Shown here: one piece after another, positions 1-8,931 of the stretch | Position numbering within the stretch: position 1 is the stretch's first letter | Layout: each line of letters begins with the position of its first letter | Source of the DNA: Aquimarina muelleri DSM 19832 | GTDB taxonomy: Bacteria > Bacteroidota > Bacteroidia > Flavobacteriales > Flavobacteriaceae | NCBI RefSeq assembly: GCF_000430665.1 | Contig: NZ_AUML01000006.1 | Span: 1-64,000 of the forward strand | Reading direction: 5' to 3' | DNA length: 64,000 nucleotides | Position numbers and translations under genes: made by a program | Notes under the pieces: generated by a model | What the model was told of the DNA's origin: nothing | The model's input: only the letters and a program-made list of their open reading frames with translations | The model's database searches: none

Positions 1-434
1 TAATACCCGTGCCGATTGTGAAAACAGAATTAAAGAACTCAAACAAGATTTTGGACTAGATAACTTTTGTCTCCAAGATTTTTGGGCTACTGAAGCTTCA
101 TTTAGATGTATAATGATGGCTTATAATCTGATGAGTTTGTTCCGACATTTTGCACTAAACCATCATAATCGGGCAACATTAAAAACCTTAAAAGTCTATT
201 GCTTTGCATTAGGAGCTTGGCAGGTTAAACACGCTAATAAAAAGGTGTTGAAGATTGCTTTACCTGCTAAAAAGAGACCTTGGATGGACGGATTATTTAG
301 TCAAATTAAAAATCTGAACCCTCCTTTTGTATATTCTAACGCATAAACTGGGTTAAATTAAAAAACGAAGCAAAGTGTCTGTATTTGCAGCAGCTACAAG
401 ATGTAATAGATTTTCTAGTGCATAAAGCGGGTTT
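1..434 (+). mobile_element. Right-hand end of an IS1380-type insertion sequence (partial)
   Basis: The window opens inside a transposase reading frame that ends at 346. The bases after it contain two similar stretches, GCATAAACTGGGTTAAA at 341 and GCATAAAGCGGGTTTAA at 420, which may mark the right end of the element. The next gene's stop codon lies at 462, so the element stops close to that gene. The exact terminus and target duplication cannot be fixed because the left end is outside the window. Confidence 0.45.
2..346 (+). CDS. IS1380-type DDE transposase, C-terminal part
   Basis: The frame is open from the window edge and encodes the last 114 residues of a transposase. The beginning NTRADCENRIKELKQDFG, followed by a Phe/Trp-rich stretch and MMAYNLMSLFRHF, matches my memory of the C-terminal part of IS1380-family (DDE group 1) transposases, where the glutamate of E-N-R-I-K-E is the last catalytic acid. 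The 5' part lies outside the window, so completeness of the element cannot be judged. An internal ATG at 113 is not a plausible start because the conserved motif lies upstream of it. The gene sits head-on to the serine hydrolase gene ending at 462. Confidence 0.75.
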   Translation, partial: NTRADCENRIKELKQDFGLDNFCLQDFWATEASFRCIMMAYNLMSLFRHFALNHHNRATLKTLKVYCFALGAWQVKHANKKVLKIALPAKKRPWMDGLFSQIKNLNPPFVYSNA

Positions 435-461
435 AACTTTGAAAGAATTAGTATCTGGCTT

Positions 462-1724
462 TTACTTCTCTTTAATAGCTTTATCTATATTACCTGCTAA
501 GTACATGTGGTCGCTAGCAGAATTTTTTCGCAATACATTTGTCATTAAACACACCATATATTTTGTACCATCAGGGTGCTCTATAATCGCCACAGAATTC
601 ATGTAATTCGACACATTACCTTTATACTTGCCGCACTCTTCGCCTTTAGAGCGGTCACATTTATACAAGCTTCCAGATTTAAAATAAACTGCAGCTTCTC
701 TTAATTGTGGTGCTTGTGCATACCGTATCCGTCTGTCGGTCATGTACATTAATCTCTTAATTTCGAGGCTCGAATTTTCGTCTACTATTTTTCCTTGTTC
801 CAGTTGTAGCATCCATTTCATTACTCCCAAAGGAGATCCTATGCTTCCTCCTTTATCCCCTACATATTGGTTTGCTCCTTTTGTAAAAAAACTACCCAAG
901 CGCCATTCATCCGCAGTTATCCCTAAATCTCTAAGCGGTAGATTGACTACATCATTACCCAAATCTGTTAACTCTTTTTTTGGAGTCTCTTTAAAATACG
1001 TGTCTGTTTCTTCTTGTGTCAATAAAGGATATTTATCTTTAAAAGCAGCCATTAAAAGAGCCTCTCTCCATACTACATTTGCCGCCCCATTATTGCTTAC
1101 CGATAACATATGGTCTATCCATTCGTATAACGTAAAAACATCACTGGCTACAACTTGTCGTTTTATGAGTTTATTGGTTTCGATATTAAAAACAGGAACG
1201 GTATGTTCATCTGTTAATGCCCAATTACCTGCTTTTAAAGATTTGTTTTTTAATAGCTCTATTCGTTTGTCCCAAGAATCTGGATATATTTTTTCTAGTT
1301 GTACAAATAATGCGGTAACCACAGCTAGTTTACCTACGCTGCCTGGTTGATATCCTCTGGTTTCATTTTGTTGTGCATATCGCAAAGAGTCTGCGCAAGT
1401 AATATCCAGAATGGTTACCGAATAGCTTTTATCTAATCTGGGAAACAGAGCATTTATTTTTTTCTGAAGCCCTGCATCTTCTACCAAAATACTTTTAGTA
1501 CGATCTTGTTTTCGCAAAAGCAGATGTAATGTAATATCGTTTATAGATTTAAAAGCTCCTAGCGGGAGTCCTGCATCGGGAAGATCCCCAGCAACAGAAA
1601 GTTGTAATCTTTTTAGCCTTTTGATACCAGTAGACGCATATCCATCTATAGGATAATGATTGGGTATTGTAAATGCTGTACAAATAAAAACGACAGTTAT
1701 TAATACGATTAATTTAGTTTTCAT
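462..1724 (-). CDS. Secreted penicillin-binding-protein/beta-lactamase-like serine hydrolase
   Basis: This 420-residue protein has an N-terminal hydrophobic signal (residues about 1-20), so it is exported. The three motifs of the serine DD-peptidase/beta-lactamase fold are visible: S-V-G-K at 129-132 (SxxK), S-N-N at 210-212 (SxN) and K-S-G at 349-351 (KTG-like). Domain length fits a class A-like fold. There is no large transpeptidase companion domain, so it is more likely a hydrolase than a cell-wall transpeptidase; antibiotic resistance is not implied. Its start lies 3 bases past the stop of the upstream secreted dikinase gene, so the two are surely co-transcribed. The substrate is unknown. 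Confidence 0.75.
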   Translation of the reverse strand: MKTKLIVLITVVFICTAFTIPNHYPIDGYASTGIKRLKRLQLSVAGDLPDAGLPLGAFKSINDITLHLLLRKQDRTKSILVEDAGLQKKINALFPRLDKSYSVTILDITCADSLRYAQQNETRGYQPGSVGKLAVVTALFVQLEKIYPDSWDKRIELLKNKSLKAGNWALTDEHTVPVFNIETNKLIKRQVVASDVFTLYEWIDHMLSVSNNGAANVVWREALLMAAFKDKYPLLTQEETDTYFKETPKKELTDLGNDVVNLPLRDLGITADEWRLGSFFTKGANQYVGDKGGSIGSPLGVMKWMLQLEQGKIVDENSSLEIKRLMYMTDRRIRYAQAPQLREAAVYFKSGSLYKCDRSKGEECGKYKGNVSNYMNSVAIIEHPDGTKYMVCLMTNVLRKNSASDHMYLAGNIDKAIKEK

Positions 1725-1727
1725 TTT

Positions 1728-4640
1728 TTATAGTGGTGTTGAAAGTGCTATTTCTTTTTTAGTGTTAATTTTTGGGGTTATAGATTCCAGATACTCAGAT
1801 CCCAATGCTTTTTTGTTTTCTACAAAAGGACGAATCTGAAAAAGCCACAACTTATTTTCTTTAAAGCCAAGCTCTACATCATACGCTCCTTTGTAATTGG
1901 ATGTTGTTTTTTTGGCAAGAGTTTTTCGTATCTCAGATGCTAAAGTTTTAATTTGATCTATATTATTTGCATTAAGTATAGCTTTTTCAAAAGTTGCTAT
2001 TTTTTTTCCTGTACCTCCTGTAGCTGGTAATGTATTGTGATATGCCTCGCGTGCAGGAGAAATTAGTTCATAATCCCCGTTTTCTTTAATTAAATAGGAT
2101 TCTGCTGCCTGACCATCTACAGCTCCGCCTGCTCCCCTACTAAATGCAATGGTTAAATCCTGTTCGTTGCCCGAGGATATACCTTTGGTAATAAGTACCC
2201 CAGAACAATCTACATCTACAGTAGGAATAACTAGTATAGACGGAAAAACATTTTCAGGATTCAGTAAATATTTTTGTCTCCATTTAAAACTACGTTCTGT
2301 ATATGGCGACGCCCACACATCTTTGATTCCTTGAATAATTTTATCTTTTTCTAAGGTGTTAAAAATAGTGAGGTTTAGCCCTGCTCCAGTAAAATCTTTA
2401 AGATCTTCCATATTAGTATCACTGCGTAAAAAAACAGGAACACTACCAATAGGTTTACCAAAAACAGAGGTAAATGAGTTTACTATTTCTGTTACAAATT
2501 TTGGTTTTAATGGCATTATTTTAATCGCAGCTCTTAGAGTTTCTAATTGCTCTAATTGAAACTTCTCAATTTCATTTTCTGCCATACCTTGTTCTCTCTT
2601 ATTATCTGTTTCTATAAACATGGTTGTTAAAAATTGCCAATATGAGATGTTTTGATTTGGCATAGTTTGGTTCATGTGTTCTCTAAATATCCCAAAAGGA
2701 ATCACAAAACCTTCTACTACATTATCCGGAAACATTTCTTTTAATTGCCCTAAATTTGCTGCTTTTGGCCCACAAAGTTTACCTGAGTCTTTTGCATTTA
2801 CAGCTCTTAAGTTTACAATGTTTTTTTGATCTAAACGAATATCTTGTACTGGTACTTCTATTTTATCTTCTTTACGAACTTTTTTAGCAAAAAGTGCTTT
2901 TTCATCTGCACTCATCATAGATTCTTCTTTGATAATCACTGTTCCTTTATTAGACACCGCATAAAACACTTTTTTACCTTGAAAAGCTTTTAACTCTTCT
3001 AGGTTTTCATTAGATAATGCCGCGTTTGGAATCCCCAGATTACGAGCCAACAACTGTACGTGCGATACTAGGTTACCTTCTGCCACTGTGGCAATACCTG
3101 CAACTGGTTTTAAGTCTGAAGGAGCCCGCTCAAAAACATAAATTTTATCTCCGGTTACCTCTACTTCTTCTGGAGAACCACTGTGAACTATTAGTTCTCC
3201 AAAAGCATATCCTGGGTTTAATCCTCGTATAGTACTCTGATTAGTAATAGTCAAAACTTTATTATTTAAAGAGGATTCTTTAGCAATAAAACTTCCTAGT
3301 TCTCCAACAGATTTTCCTAATTGTAAAGCTATCGATGATCGAATTCTATCATCTATAAAACTATATGCTTTAGGCTCAAAACTGGTATAGGTTTGTACTA
3401 CATCATGATATTCTGATTTTACCATTGCAGAACTCCATTCTACGACACCTCTGGCAATTTCCAGCTTTTTTGTTAATTCACTTATAGATAACTGATCTTG
3501 TTTTTCTAATACAAGCAATGCTTCTATTTTTTGCCATTCCCATAACTCTATACTACCATTTCCTGCACTAGCCATAGCCAGAGCTTTTATTTTATCTAAT
3601 TGTTCCCCAACTGTAGTTGCCGTCCATAATGTTGCTTGTTTATAAATAAAACTTTCTAGTTCATTTGCTATATCCAATAATAACAACCTCTGAGAGGCAT
3701 TTTTTTCGCTAACAATTTCCTTTCTAATAGTAAAGAACATCTTGGCACTTTCTGCGGTAAGCGTTGCAGATATCTCGTTATCTGTATTGTTCTTAACAAA
3801 AATTTTAAGCGTATTGGTTAAGGTACCACTTGTAGATAATGAATTTATTTTTTTGTTAAGGCTTTTAAGGTTAATTGGTTTATGAAATTTTTGCATGGTC
3901 AATATCAGCTCATCGATCTTTTTAGATATATCTCCAACAAGTTTTGTGCTGTTTTCTTTTTTAAATTGTATTGTTTTTTCGATATCTGTACTCTCTGGAT
4001 TGCTATGTATTTTAACTCGCAAATCCATAAATTTTGGATATTGATCAGAAATCACTTTGGATTGTACCCGCATTAATTGTGAAACATCATCATCGCCTTT
4101 GTGTGGAATATCTTTTAACGATTGTAATACTAGATAATATTTTTTTTCTAAAACATTATCTTTACTCAACAACCATTTATAAAATTTTATGCCCCAAGCT
4201 TCTTCATCTTCGATTTGTATAGCCCCTCTATAAAACTGCCCTTTTTGATTTACCCAACCATCATCAATACGAGCTAAATATTTACCTAACTGATATTGTT
4301 TTAAGCGCGAATGGTTTTTTGATTCATCCCAAAAATCATTTTTATCGGTATAGGATAAAATTTGTCCAAGAAAAACATGATTGTTTTTTGCTAATACCTC
4401 TACATCTTCTTTATATGTAGCATGTTGAACTCCACCTACAGAATCAGGGCAAGGGTCTTTTGGTTGTCTAATCGTACCATCATCACAAAACCATCGAATA
4501 CTTTTATATGGCCCGCGAATATCATTTTTATATTTTTCGACTTGACTCTCTATTGTTTTGTTGCTTAATGCAGTTTGGGAATACCCGTAACCAAACATTA
4601 ATAAACATATTACAACAAAAAGAGATATTGTTTTTTTCAT
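1728..4640 (-). CDS. Secreted PEP-synthase-like dikinase with phosphohistidine domain before the ATP-binding domain
   Basis: The 970-residue protein begins with a clear Sec signal peptide (residues 1-21). Residues 25-470 are unrecognised and largely helical. A PEP-utilising mobile (phosphohistidine) domain follows at about 475-575, with LVSHVQLLARNLGIP carrying the likely phospho-acceptor His527. A PPDK-type ATP-grasp domain lies at about 620-940, with GPKAANLGQLK (624-634), FLRSDTNMEDL (738-748), ERSFKWR (782-788) and LFQIRP (933-938). In PEP synthase and PPDK the ATP domain comes first; the order here resembles plant glucan, water dikinase, and there is no C-terminal PEP-binding barrel. Export is odd for an ATP-using enzyme. 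It heads a two-gene operon, preceded by the two-part promoter motif at 4661-4691. Confidence 0.7.
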   Translation of the reverse strand: MKKTISLFVVICLLMFGYGYSQTALSNKTIESQVEKYKNDIRGPYKSIRWFCDDGTIRQPKDPCPDSVGGVQHATYKEDVEVLAKNNHVFLGQILSYTDKNDFWDESKNHSRLKQYQLGKYLARIDDGWVNQKGQFYRGAIQIEDEEAWGIKFYKWLLSKDNVLEKKYYLVLQSLKDIPHKGDDDVSQLMRVQSKVISDQYPKFMDLRVKIHSNPESTDIEKTIQFKKENSTKLVGDISKKIDELILTMQKFHKPINLKSLNKKINSLSTSGTLTNTLKIFVKNNTDNEISATLTAESAKMFFTIRKEIVSEKNASQRLLLLDIANELESFIYKQATLWTATTVGEQLDKIKALAMASAGNGSIELWEWQKIEALLVLEKQDQLSISELTKKLEIARGVVEWSSAMVKSEYHDVVQTYTSFEPKAYSFIDDRIRSSIALQLGKSVGELGSFIAKESSLNNKVLTITNQSTIRGLNPGYAFGELIVHSGSPEEVEVTGDKIYVFERAPSDLKPVAGIATVAEGNLVSHVQLLARNLGIPNAALSNENLEELKAFQGKKVFYAVSNKGTVIIKEESMMSADEKALFAKKVRKEDKIEVPVQDIRLDQKNIVNLRAVNAKDSGKLCGPKAANLGQLKEMFPDNVVEGFVIPFGIFREHMNQTMPNQNISYWQFLTTMFIETDNKREQGMAENEIEKFQLEQLETLRAAIKIMPLKPKFVTEIVNSFTSVFGKPIGSVPVFLRSDTNMEDLKDFTGAGLNLTIFNTLEKDKIIQGIKDVWASPYTERSFKWRQKYLLNPENVFPSILVIPTVDVDCSGVLITKGISSGNEQDLTIAFSRGAGGAVDGQAAESYLIKENGDYELISPAREAYHNTLPATGGTGKKIATFEKAILNANNIDQIKTLASEIRKTLAKKTTSNYKGAYDVELGFKENKLWLFQIRPFVENKKALGSEYLESITPKINTKKEIALSTPL

Positions 4641-4660
4641 TTCCTATTTTTAAATTAATC

Positions 4661-4691
4661 ATTAGGACACTTTATCTTTTTTAAAGTCACA
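4661..4691 (-). promoter_or_regulatory. Candidate ECF-type promoter, copy A (dikinase operon)
   Basis: On the minus strand TGTGACTT (4691-4684) is followed after 15 bases by GTCCTAAT (4668-4661), 20 bases before the ATG of the dikinase gene. The same pair occurs in the divergent promoter at 4793-4822, upstream of 12309, and in a weaker form at 8443-8473. A -35/-10 pair with a GTC core in the -10 fits ECF sigma promoters in general; the cognate factor is not in the window. Confidence 0.5.
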
Positions 4692-4792
4692 TATTTTTTT
4701 TGAAAAGGTATTAAGGTATTATCTGTAAAATTAAAAACTATTATACTAGTTTATTGTTTACAATTTTAAATATTAATTATTTTTTTATAGGA

Positions 4793-4822
4793 TGTGACTT
4801 AAATACTTTTTTGTGTCCTAAT
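4793..4822 (+). promoter_or_regulatory. Candidate ECF-type promoter, copy B (gene at 4839)
   Basis: TGTGACTT (4793-4800) is followed after 14 bases by GTCCTAAT (4815-4822), 16 bases before the ATG at 4839. Both half-elements are identical to those of copy A, although the spacer sequence and the flanks differ. The motif points outward in both directions from the same intergenic region, so the two divergent units are probably regulated together. Confidence 0.5.
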
Positions 4823-4838
4823 AATAAATTAGAATTTA

Positions 4839-5537
4839 ATGAAAACACATTTTAAGGTTGACCTTATATCTTTTAAAACAATAAATGAGCTGCCAAATAA
4901 CTGGACAGCTAATGATTACACAAAGCTTTTAGAGGCTTTGGATTATGGAGACACAACAAATATATTGAAAGAAGAGCTAAAAGATCTGTGTTTACTATCC
5001 TTATCAGACAATGAGCCCGAAGATGCTGCTTTACTAGTTTTGGAATATATTTTTAAAGAAAAACTAAACCAAGGGCAATTAGATAATTTATCTCACGAAA
5101 TGCAAGAAGAAAAAATGTGGGAAGAGTATGCTGATTTATCTATGCACGAAGATTTTTTTAATGCAACTCAGATATTATACGAAGCATATAACGGAAAATT
5201 TCCTCATCCAGAAGCGGTAAATTTTAAGGTTAGATTAACTGTTGATAACAATAATGATCTCGAATTGTTTAAGCACAACCCAGAAGCATTACTAATTAAG
5301 ATATTAATAAAAGGAATGCCTGATAATACTTTGATAAAAAGATTGTTTAAAGAACAATTAACCAAAGTTGATTTTAAAGAAGCAAAAGATATTTTATGGC
5401 AGTTAAAAATAGAAGAAACAAAAGATAAATCTATGGTTTTTGAAGTAATTACTTCTTCATATTGGTTTAAAGATCTTAAATATGTAAGCCCTTTTGAAGC
5501 TATTTTTGATAATGAAATTTTAATTGCACAACATTAA
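4839..5537 (+). CDS. Conserved hypothetical protein, 232 residues
   Basis: I do not recognise this family. The protein is acidic, soluble, without signal peptide or membrane segment, and appears mostly helical. It contains EPEDAALLVLEYIF near residues 60-72 and an acidic central part. It is divergent from the secreted dikinase operon and shares its two-part promoter motif, 16 bases upstream of the ATG. The next gene (5615) follows after 77 bases and the GNAT-nitrilase gene after that, so it may lead a rightward unit. A role linked to the dikinase is an inference from shared promoter sequence only. Confidence 0.6.
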   Translation: MKTHFKVDLISFKTINELPNNWTANDYTKLLEALDYGDTTNILKEELKDLCLLSLSDNEPEDAALLVLEYIFKEKLNQGQLDNLSHEMQEEKMWEEYADLSMHEDFFNATQILYEAYNGKFPHPEAVNFKVRLTVDNNNDLELFKHNPEALLIKILIKGMPDNTLIKRLFKEQLTKVDFKEAKDILWQLKIEETKDKSMVFEVITSSYWFKDLKYVSPFEAIFDNEILIAQH

Positions 5538-5614
5538 ATAATTTAGATAATTTACTATTAAATTAGTATCTAAAAACAACCAATGATTTTTTGATTCACA
5601 AAAAATTGTAAACG

Positions 5615-5860
5615 ATGAAAAAAAAGAATAAAAAAAGAAAATCACATACCAATACCTCTGATGTTGTTCCAATATCTGAAGTGAAAAAACGATTTAAACA
5701 TATAATTCCGCGATTTCCAAATAACAACTCCGAGACAAATCTTCAAACTAAAAATGAAATGTTTTATGGGTTCAAAGAATTTATAGAGGATTATAAATTA
5801 GCCATATCATTTATTGGGCTAACCCTAATTCTTATATTTTTAGCATTAGTATCAAAATAG
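5615..5860 (+). CDS. Small membrane protein with Lys-rich N-terminus
   Basis: The 81-residue product starts with a very basic stretch (MKKKNKKRKSHT) and ends with one hydrophobic helix (about residues 59-79) followed by SK. It is therefore probably a tail-anchored or single-pass inner-membrane protein with its charged part in the cytoplasm. The gene lies between the unknown 232-residue protein and the GNAT-nitrilase fusion, same strand, with short gaps of 77 and 35 bases. I know of no functional assignment. Confidence 0.5.
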   Translation: MKKKNKKRKSHTNTSDVVPISEVKKRFKHIIPRFPNNNSETNLQTKNEMFYGFKEFIEDYKLAISFIGLTLILIFLALVSK

Positions 5861-5895
5861 AAAGAAAAACGCTTAAAAAGCACCTAATTATTATA

Positions 5896-7428
5896 ATGGA
5901 TATACAAAATATAGAGAATATCGAACTCAAGTATCTTGACTTAAAAGATTATCAAGAATTAAAAGAAGCTATGATACAGGCATACCAAACTATGCCAAAT
6001 GCATACTGGAAAGAAAGCCAAATAGAATCTTTAATTAATAAATTTCCTGAAGGGCAAATTGTTATCAAAGTTAATAATCAAATAGCAGGGTGTGCTTTAT
6101 CTCTTATTCTGGATTATGACCAATTTGACAACAGCCACACCTATAAAGATATTACAGGAAATTACACATTTAGTACACACACAAATACTGGAGATATACT
6201 TTATGGTATCGATGTTTTTATTAAACCAGAGTTTAGAGGTTTACGTTTAGGACGAAGATTGTATGATTATAGAAAAGAGTTATGTGAGAAACTAAACCTA
6301 AGAGGTATAGCTTTTGGTGGCAGAATTCCTGGATATCATAAATTCTCAGAAACGTTAAGTCCAAAAGAATATATAGAAAAAGTAAAACGAAAAGAGATCA
6401 ATGATCCTGTTTTAAATTTTCAGATATCTAATGATTTTCATCCTGCAAAGATATTAAAGGGGTATCTAGAAGGAGATGATGCATCAAATGATTTTGCTGT
6501 ACTTTTAGAATGGGATAACATATATTATGAAAAACCAACCAAAAAGGCTGCTACCAAAAAGAAAATAATCCGTTTAGGATTAATACAATGGCAAATGCGA
6601 GCTTATGAAAATCTAGACGAGCTACTACAGCAAGCAGAATATTTTATCGATGCTGTTGCAGGATATCGATCTGATTTTGCTTTATTTCCAGAATTTTTTA
6701 ATGCTCCGTTAATGGCTGAAAACAATCATTTATCAGAGCCTGATGCCATACGAGAATTAGCAAAACATACCGAAGCTATAATTAAAAAATTCTCTGAGTT
6801 CTCTATTTCATATAACATCAACATTATCTCTGGTAGTATGCCAGAAATTAGAAATGATCGATTATATAATGTAGGGTATCTATGCAAGCGTGATGGTACG
6901 GTAGAGAGATATGAAAAATTGCATGTCACGCCAGATGAAGCTAAAGTCTGGGGAATGCAAGGTGGTAACGAATTAAAAGCTTTTGATACAGATTGCGGAA
7001 AAATAGGAATCTTAATATGTTATGATTCTGAATTTCCTGAATTAAGTCGTTTACTAGCCGATGAGGGAATGGATATTTTATTTATACCATTTTTAACAGA
7101 TACGCAAAATGGATACTCTAGAGTACGAAATTGTGCACAAGCAAGAGCCATAGAAAACGAATGTTATGTTGCTATTGCTGGTAGTGTAGGTAATCTACCT
7201 AATGTACATAATATGGATATCCAGTTTGCACAATCTATGGTGTTTACTCCTTGTGATTTTTCTTTCCCTACTAATGGGATTAAAGCGGAAGCTACACCAA
7301 ATACCGAAATGATTTTAATTGCGGATGTAGATATAGATCTTTTAAGAGAGTTAAACCAATTTGGAGCGGTTAGAAACCTAAAGGACAGAAGAATAGATAT
7401 TTTTGATTTAAAAAAGAAAGTTAAATAA
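5896..7428 (+). CDS. Bifunctional GNAT acetyltransferase / carbon-nitrogen hydrolase
   Basis: This 510-residue protein joins two enzymes. Residues about 10-205 are a GNAT N-acetyltransferase with the acetyl-CoA loop RGLRLGRRL (114-122). Residues about 225-505 are a nitrilase-superfamily amidase with the Glu-Lys-Cys triad visible: Glu266 in FPEFF, Lys341 in YEKLHV and Cys375 in ILICYDSEFPEL. Fusions of this kind are known in Bacteroidota and other phyla, but the substrate is not established to my knowledge. All catalytic residues are intact, so both halves are probably active. It starts 35 bases after the small membrane protein gene and may be co-transcribed with it. Confidence 0.85.
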   Translation: MDIQNIENIELKYLDLKDYQELKEAMIQAYQTMPNAYWKESQIESLINKFPEGQIVIKVNNQIAGCALSLILDYDQFDNSHTYKDITGNYTFSTHTNTGDILYGIDVFIKPEFRGLRLGRRLYDYRKELCEKLNLRGIAFGGRIPGYHKFSETLSPKEYIEKVKRKEINDPVLNFQISNDFHPAKILKGYLEGDDASNDFAVLLEWDNIYYEKPTKKAATKKKIIRLGLIQWQMRAYENLDELLQQAEYFIDAVAGYRSDFALFPEFFNAPLMAENNHLSEPDAIRELAKHTEAIIKKFSEFSISYNINIISGSMPEIRNDRLYNVGYLCKRDGTVERYEKLHVTPDEAKVWGMQGGNELKAFDTDCGKIGILICYDSEFPELSRLLADEGMDILFIPFLTDTQNGYSRVRNCAQARAIENECYVAIAGSVGNLPNVHNMDIQFAQSMVFTPCDFSFPTNGIKAEATPNTEMILIADVDIDLLRELNQFGAVRNLKDRRIDIFDLKKKVK

Positions 7429-7493
7429 AAAATAGAGCTCTGTAGAATCGTTGCCTTCTCTATCTTTTAATTGATCAAAACCATATAAACATA

Positions 7494-8426
7494 ATGATTT
7501 GGACAGGATTGGTAATACTGGTTATTATCTTATTGATGATAGATCTTTTACTGCTTCATAAAAAAGGAAAGCCTATTACCCATAAAAAAGTAGCAATAGA
7601 AACTTTGTTATGGGTAATGATTGCTGGGGCATTTTCTTTTGTTATCTATTGGATTTATAACAACCAACTCATAGATAATCGTAATCAATTATTACCATCT
7701 GAAGCAGTTATAAAATACATTACTGGCTATTTGATAGAATTATCCCTTAGTGTAGATAATTTATTTGTTATTGCCATGATATTTTCATCCTTTAAAATCC
7801 CAATAAAATATCAACATAAAGTTTTATTTTGGGGTATTCTTGGAGCTATTTTTTTTAGGGCATTAATGATTTGGGCCGGAGTAATTTTAATTCATAAATT
7901 AAGCTGGATCACCTATGTTTTTGGTGCTTTTTTATTGTTTACTGCTTTTAAAATGTTAGTAAAAGAAGAAGATCAAACAAAACCTTCTAAATTTAAAAAC
8001 TTTTTATACAAACATCTTAAAGTAAGTAATACACTTAATGGAGAAAATTTTTGGGTTATCGAAAATGGAGTAAAGATGGTTACTCCTTTAATGGTAGCCC
8101 TTATAATGATAGAACTAACCGATTTACTTTTTGCAGTAGACAGCATCCCTGCAATACTTGCTGTTACTACAGACCCTTTTTTAGTGTTTAGCTCTAATAT
8201 ATTTGCTGTTTTAGGATTGCGATCTATGTATTTCTTTCTGGCCAACATGCTCGAAAAGTTTCATTATCTTAAATACAGTGTTTTTGCAATATTAGTATTT
8301 GTTTCTCTTAAACTTATTACTCTTCATTTTTATAAGTTTCCAGAATGGTTCTCTCTAACTTTTATCGCTGTATGTTTATTACTAGGCATACTAGTATCTT
8401 TATCTGCTAAACTAAAAAATAAATAA
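7494..8426 (+). CDS. TerC/Alx family integral membrane protein
   Basis: The 310-residue protein has about nine hydrophobic helices. It carries the TerC-family signatures with acidic residues inside membrane segments: ELSLSVDNLFVIAMIF near residue 85 and ELTDLLFAVDSIPAIL near 210. Alx/TerC proteins are linked to manganese export and to helping metal loading of exported enzymes. No manganese-sensing yybP-ykoY-type leader is evident in the 65 bases upstream. A hairpin with a bulge (about 8445-8470) lies just after the stop, but without a T-run. Confidence 0.85.
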   Translation: MIWTGLVILVIILLMIDLLLLHKKGKPITHKKVAIETLLWVMIAGAFSFVIYWIYNNQLIDNRNQLLPSEAVIKYITGYLIELSLSVDNLFVIAMIFSSFKIPIKYQHKVLFWGILGAIFFRALMIWAGVILIHKLSWITYVFGAFLLFTAFKMLVKEEDQTKPSKFKNFLYKHLKVSNTLNGENFWVIENGVKMVTPLMVALIMIELTDLLFAVDSIPAILAVTTDPFLVFSSNIFAVLGLRSMYFFLANMLEKFHYLKYSVFAILVFVSLKLITLHFYKFPEWFSLTFIAVCLLLGILVSLSAKLKNK

Positions 8427-8442
8427 AATTTTAAAAATAAAA

Positions 8443-8473
8443 AGTGACCTGAATAAAATTATTGGGTCATAAT
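8443..8473 (+). promoter_or_regulatory. Weaker copy D of the two-part promoter motif (gene at 8532)
   Basis: AGTGACCT (8443-8450) is followed after exactly 15 bases by GTCATAAT (8466-8473), 58 bases before the ATG at 8532. It matches copies A and B at 6 of 8 and 7 of 8 positions. A caution is that the same bases can fold (TGACC...GGTCA with an AATAA/TTATT inner stem), so this may instead be a hairpin behind terC. Confidence 0.3.
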
Positions 8474-8531
8474 GTACATCAAATAATAGTAAATAAATTA
8501 AAAGTTTTATTCACCTTAATTTTTAAAAAAA

Positions 8532-8897
8532 ATGAAAAATATAAAAAATGTATATGTATTAATAATTACTCTTTTATTTATATCATACACTGGTATTGCA
8601 CAAGAAGAAAATGAAGAAACATCTTTAGAGGTGCAAACCATAAAAGGAGTATTTGATGGTTCTGAGGGAGGATCCTATAGTTTTAAATATAAAAATGAAG
8701 AAGGAGATAGTGATGTTATTTTCTTTGATAATATTAAACCCGAAGTATTAAAAGCATATAACTTAAATGATAAAAAATTAATAGGAAAAACGTTTGAAAT
8801 TACTTTCGATACTTTAGAAGAAGAAGAAATAGACGATGATGGGGATTCTCAATATAATAGAATTAGAACAATTACTTTATTAAAAGAAGTGAAGTAA
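8532..8897 (+). CDS. Small secreted protein, paralogue of the product of 11950-12309
   Basis: The 121-residue product has a signal peptide ending near residue 23 (YTGIAQ) and a mature acidic beta-rich domain of about 95 residues. It shares a pattern with the 119-residue protein encoded at 11950-12309: a K-G-V-F / K-V-T-Y start, a Y-D/N-L segment, then K..IG..F.ITF/Y, and a C-terminal hydrophobic strand. The two are likely paralogues of one undescribed family. The gene stands alone and is followed by a strong terminator at 8932. Periplasmic or outer-membrane location is inferred from the signal peptide. Confidence 0.65.
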   Translation: MKNIKNVYVLIITLLFISYTGIAQEENEETSLEVQTIKGVFDGSEGGSYSFKYKNEEGDSDVIFFDNIKPEVLKAYNLNDKKLIGKTFEITFDTLEEEEIDDDGDSQYNRIRTITLLKEVK

Positions 8898-8931
8898 GGC
8901 ATTATTATATAGAATGTATAACTTAAATACC

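Noticed and set aside
742-1350. A 202-residue rightward reading frame opposite the serine hydrolase gene
   Set aside because: It lies wholly antisense to a gene with clear catalytic motifs and shows no domain or ribosome-binding signal of its own.
462-1724. Calling the serine hydrolase an antibiotic-resistance beta-lactamase
   Set aside because: The three motifs show only the fold; the Glu166-type deacylation residue of class A enzymes could not be identified.
7429-7493. Possible manganese riboswitch before terC
   Set aside because: The 65-base gap is too short and shows no yybP-ykoY-type stems.
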